Shown here piece by piece: positions 5,687-8,666 of a DNA stretch of 8,666 bases (positions within the stretch are counted from its first letter, which is position 1; each line of letters starts with the position of its first letter). The DNA comes from Desulfobulbaceae bacterium (GTDB lineage Bacteria; Desulfobacterota; Desulfobulbia; Desulfobulbales; Desulfocapsaceae), in assembly GCA_031256095.1 (NCBI GenBank), contig JAIRRG010000154.1, forward strand, positions 1 through 8,666. The letters run 5' to 3'. The position numbers and the translations under genes were made by a program. The notes beneath the pieces are model-generated. The model had not been told where the DNA came from. It worked only from the letters and a program-made list of their open reading frames with translations, and made no database searches.

Positions 5687-8666
5687 CCAAGGTACGAATA
5701 CATAAGCTGGCCAAAGACTGCGGAATCGATATCAATGAATTGATTGAGAAGCTGAAAGCCCTTGGTCATGACGATGTCAAAAAAAATCCAGGCTCAACGA
5801 TTCCGGAAGACGTGGCGGATAAAGTGCGTGGCATGATTGCTAAAGGCGAGAAGAAAAAGAGCGCCAGCAAAAACGACGGCGCTACTGCTCAGGGCCAGGC
5901 TCCGGCGCGGCGGCCCATTGTTGGTAAGGGCGAGGGAAAAAACAGCGCCGACAAAAACGAGGGCACTGCCGGCCAAGATGGGGCTGCGGTGAAGCGGCCC
6001 ACCTTCATCCTGCGGCGGAGCCGTCAGAAGCCGGAGCCTGAAGAATCTGCCTTGCCAATTTCCGGCGATACCGAGACCGTGCCGGAAGAAAAGGGCGATG
6101 AAATCGCCATGCCACCCCCTGCAGAGCCGCGATCGGAATTCGCCCGTGTTATCCGCACTCCGGCCAAGCTGATCCGCGGTGGGCTTGGCGACAAAGCTGC
6201 CGGTGAGCTGGACAGTGGGCCAGCCGCGGAGGGCCAGGCCAGTCATCAGGGGCCGATGGCTGAAAACGGTGCAGCACTGGAGGCGGAAAGCTCCGCCTTG
6301 TCTCCGACGGTACCAGCCGATTTAACCGTGACGGAGCCGTCGTCGACAGCTCCGTCGGCAACGGTTTCGCCTTCGACTGACCCTGAACAGGACGCCGCTG
6401 TCGGCAAGACCGCGCCGCTATTGCCGAAATCGGCGAAACGACAAGAGCGCACCTATGTGCCGCCCCTTCAGAAGAAAAGCAAGCCCAATTTCAACAGCAA
6501 TGCCCGTGTCATTGGTACCATTGCCTTGAATTTGCCAGGAAATGACAAGGATGGTGGCGATCGGCATCGTCCCAGCGCCAAGCCGGTCAACCGCGATGGT
6601 GGCGGTAAACAAGGCCCAGAGCGCCGGCCAGAACGAAACGCAGCGCGTCCGAGTGAGAGCGTCGCGCCAGCGCCCGCCGACGGCGCGCGTTTCCGTAAAG
6701 GCGGCAAGGGACGACGTGGCCAGGATGGCGACGACACGCAGGAACGCCGTTCTACCACTAAGGGTGGTTTGAAAAAGACCGGTCAGGCGAATAAGTTCAA
6801 TTCGTTTAACGACGAATACCAATATAATAATGGCGGTAAGCGCGGCAAGAAGCCGAAACGCCGCCTTGAGGAGAACACATTAAGCGCGCCGGGCACGGCC
6901 GAAATGAAGGCATCGAAGCGCAAGGTTCGGGTCTTCGGCGCAATTACCGTCGGCGCATTGGCGGCGGAAATGTCGGTTAAAGGCAGTGAGGTTATTGCCA
7001 AACTGATGAAGCTGGGGGTGATGGCCACGGTTAACCAATCCATCGACCTTGACACCGCCACCCTGATCGCTGGCGATTTCGGCTATGAAATCGAGGAAGG
7101 CATCACCGAAGAGCGTGGCATCGAACTGTTCGAGGAGGCGGAAACGGGCGGCGAACGCTTGCCGAGACCGCCGGTGGTCACGGTCATGGGCCATGTCGAT
7201 CATGGCAAAACCTCGATCCTTGACGCCATCCGCAAAACCGATGTCGCTTTGGGCGAGGCCGGTGGTATCACTCAGCATATCGGCGCCTACCACGTCCGCT
7301 CCAAGGCTGGCGACGTCACCTTCATCGACACCCCCGGCCATGCCGCCTTCACGGAAATGCGTTCACGCGGCGCCCAGATCACCGACTTGGTTATCCTCGT
7401 GGTTGCCGCCGACGATGGCGTCAAGGAGCAGACCAAGGAGGCGATCAACCATGCTCAGGCCGCCGGTGTCGAGATCCTCGTCGCCGTCAACAAAATCGAC
7501 AAGCCGGGCGCCGATATTGACCGCGTCAAGCGAGAATTGGCCGATTTCGGCTTGGTTTCGGAAGCATGGGGCGGTAAAACCATCTACTGCGAAACGTCGG
7601 CGAAGCAGCGTATTGGCATCGACGAACTAATGGAGGCCATCCAGTTGGTGGCCGAAATGAAAGAATTGAAGGCCGATCCGCAAAGAAAGGCCAAAGGCCG
7701 GGTTATCGAGGCCAAACTTGACAAGGGGCGCGGCGCTGTAGCCACGGTCATTGTTGAGGAAGGCTCTTTGCACAATGGCGAATACCTGGTCGTCGGCCAG
7801 CACAGCGGCAAGGTGCGGGCAATGTTCGATGACAAAGGCCGCAAAATTAAAGTGGCCGGGCCGTCGATTCCCGTGGAAATTCAGGGGCTGTCCGGCGTGC
7901 CGTCGGCGGGCGACGAGTTTCTCGCCGTCAGCGACGAAAAGATGGCGAAAAACGTCAGCCAAGCCAGGGCCATGAAGGCGCGCGAAGCCGAACTGGGGGC
8001 CAACAACAAGATTTCTCTTGATAAACTGTTTGACCGGATGAACGAGGGCGAGGTCCAGGAACTGCGGCTGATTATCCGCGCTGACGTTCAGGGCACCCTT
8101 GAGGCCTTCGCCACATCGGCGCAAGATCTGTCAACCAAAGACATCAAAGTGCGGGTGCTGCACGAGGGCACCGGCACGATCAGCGATTCCGATATCCTCC
8201 TGGCTTCGGCTTCCGACGCCATTATCATCGGTTTTAATGTCCGGCCAACGGCCAAGGTAAAGGAGTTGGCGGCCAAGGAAAATGTCGATGTCCGTTCCTA
8301 CGACGTTATTTATCACGCCCTTGACGACATCCGCAAAGCGATGCTTGGCATGCTGGAGCCGACCTTCACCGAAGACGTGATTGGTCTCGCCGAGGTGCGC
8401 AATACCTTCAATGTGCCGAAAATTGGCACCATTGCCGGCTGCTTCGTCCAGGACGGCAAGGTCATCCGCAACGCCAGGGTGCGAGTGCTGCGCGATGGCG
8501 TCGTGGTTTATACCGGCAAGATCGCTTCTCTGAAGCGTTTCAAAGACGACGCCAAAGAAGTGGTTGCTGGCTATGAGTGCGGCATCGGTGTCGAAAATTA
8601 CAACGATATCAAGGTTGGCGACAATCTCGAAGCCTTTTTGATGCAGGAAGTGGAAGCAACTCTGGA
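5683..8666 (+). CDS. infB: Translation initiation factor IF2, last codons beyond the window
   Basis: IF2 is the GTPase that places fMet-tRNA on the 30S subunit and promotes 50S joining. I translated 994 codons from ATG 5683 without a stop. A first IF2-N domain (about 1-52, KVRIHKLAKDCGIDINELI) is followed by a long low-complexity linker rich in charged residues, Gly, Pro and Ala (about 53-411). A second IF2-N domain (about 412-470) precedes the G domain. Its motifs are GHVDHGKT (503-510), the switch region GGITQHIGAY, DTPGH (549-553), NKID (603-606) and a SAK. Domains II to IV follow, ending with the conserved GYECGIGVENYNDIKVGD. Homologues usually end a few residues later, so only the tip is missing. 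The ATG lies in ATGA with the ylxR stop, implying translational coupling. Confidence 0.97.
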   Translation, partial: MTKVRIHKLAKDCGIDINELIEKLKALGHDDVKKNPGSTIPEDVADKVRGMIAKGEKKKSASKNDGATAQGQAPARRPIVGKGEGKNSADKNEGTAGQDGAAVKRPTFILRRSRQKPEPEESALPISGDTETVPEEKGDEIAMPPPAEPRSEFARVIRTPAKLIRGGLGDKAAGELDSGPAAEGQASHQGPMAENGAALEAESSALSPTVPADLTVTEPSSTAPSATVSPSTDPEQDAAVGKTAPLLPKSAKRQERTYVPPLQKKSKPNFNSNARVIGTIALNLPGNDKDGGDRHRPSAKPVNRDGGGKQGPERRPERNAARPSESVAPAPADGARFRKGGKGRRGQDGDDTQERRSTTKGGLKKTGQANKFNSFNDEYQYNNGGKRGKKPKRRLEENTLSAPGTAEMKASKRKVRVFGAITVGALAAEMSVKGSEVIAKLMKLGVMATVNQSIDLDTATLIAGDFGYEIEEGITEERGIELFEEAETGGERLPRPPVVTVMGHVDHGKTSILDAIRKTDVALGEAGGITQHIGAYHVRSKAGDVTFIDTPGHAAFTEMRSRGAQITDLVILVVAADDGVKEQTKEAINHAQAAGVEILVAVNKIDKPGADIDRVKRELADFGLVSEAWGGKTIYCETSAKQRIGIDELMEAIQLVAEMKELKADPQRKAKGRVIEAKLDKGRGAVATVIVEEGSLHNGEYLVVGQHSGKVRAMFDDKGRKIKVAGPSIPVEIQGLSGVPSAGDEFLAVSDEKMAKNVSQARAMKAREAELGANNKISLDKLFDRMNEGEVQELRLIIRADVQGTLEAFATSAQDLSTKDIKVRVLHEGTGTISDSDILLASASDAIIIGFNVRPTAKVKELAAKENVDVRSYDVIYHALDDIRKAMLGMLEPTFTEDVIGLAEVRNTFNVPKIGTIAGCFVQDGKVIRNARVRVLRDGVVVYTGKIASLKRFKDDAKEVVAGYECGIGVENYNDIKVGDNLEAFLMQEVEATL
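5842..6009 (+). repeat. In-frame 84-bp tandem repeat in the IF2 linker
   Basis: Two adjacent 28-codon units (5842-5925 and 5926-6009) encode related segments. The first begins KGEKKKSASKNDG and ends RRPIVG; the second begins KGEGKNSADKNEG and ends KRPTFI. About 13 of 28 residues match, and the spacing of KGE, KN and RP is kept. It looks like an old tandem duplication in the disordered linker, where length changes are tolerated. Confidence 0.6.

Noticed and set aside
6418..7341. Long minus-strand frames and a 181-residue plus frame (7085-7630) over infB
   Set aside because: They are shadows of the IF2 coding frame, which is continuous and carries all G-domain motifs.

Overview
The window is 8.7 kb of ordinary bacterial chromosome, moderately GC-rich. 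It holds two unrelated blocks. On the left are copper-handling genes, a broken hydrolase and a small phage-repressor-like regulator. On the right is the conserved rimP-nusA-ylxR-infB operon for transcription and translation. The style of NusA and IF2, and a CI-repressor-type regulator with an added coiled coil, suggest a deltaproteobacterium in the old sense (Desulfobacterota/Desulfuromonadota). This is an inference from protein character only; no rRNA or other marker is present.

Left block (1-3146). A Cu(+)-exporting P1B-type ATPase (copA) runs leftward off the window edge, so its C-terminal part is missing. Divergent from it across a 104-bp gap is a 66-residue CopZ-type copper chaperone with a perfect Shine-Dalgarno. 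The two would bind, deliver and pump out cytosolic copper. A strong hairpin terminator follows copZ and overlaps the 3' end of a leftward alpha/beta-hydrolase-like gene. That gene is broken: its nucleophile-elbow half and its catalytic-His half lie in different frames, with about 40 residues apparently missing between them. Upstream in the same direction is a 188-residue protein with an N-terminal CI-repressor-type DNA-binding domain and a C-terminal coiled coil. A near-perfect palindrome overlaps its predicted promoter.

Middle (3147-3615). This 469-bp stretch has no convincing gene. It carries the leftward promoter and operator candidate, a rightward promoter candidate with a consensus -35 box, and an unannotated leader of about 210 nt. 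The leader ends in an intrinsic terminator placed between that promoter and rimP. Transcription of the operon from this promoter must pass the terminator, so attenuation, possibly by NusA acting on its own operon, is plausible.

Right block (3616-8666). rimP (30S maturation), nusA (elongation, pausing and termination factor), ylxR/rnpM and infB (IF2) are co-oriented. nusA, ylxR and infB are joined by 4-nt stop/start overlaps. No ylxQ (L7Ae-like) gene lies between ylxR and infB. infB runs off the right edge and appears to lack only a few codons.

I saw no CRISPR array, mobile element, tRNA or rRNA. The most useful points are the rimP leader terminator, the inactivated hydrolase and the regulator/palindrome pair. 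Nothing here looks like a wholly new system.
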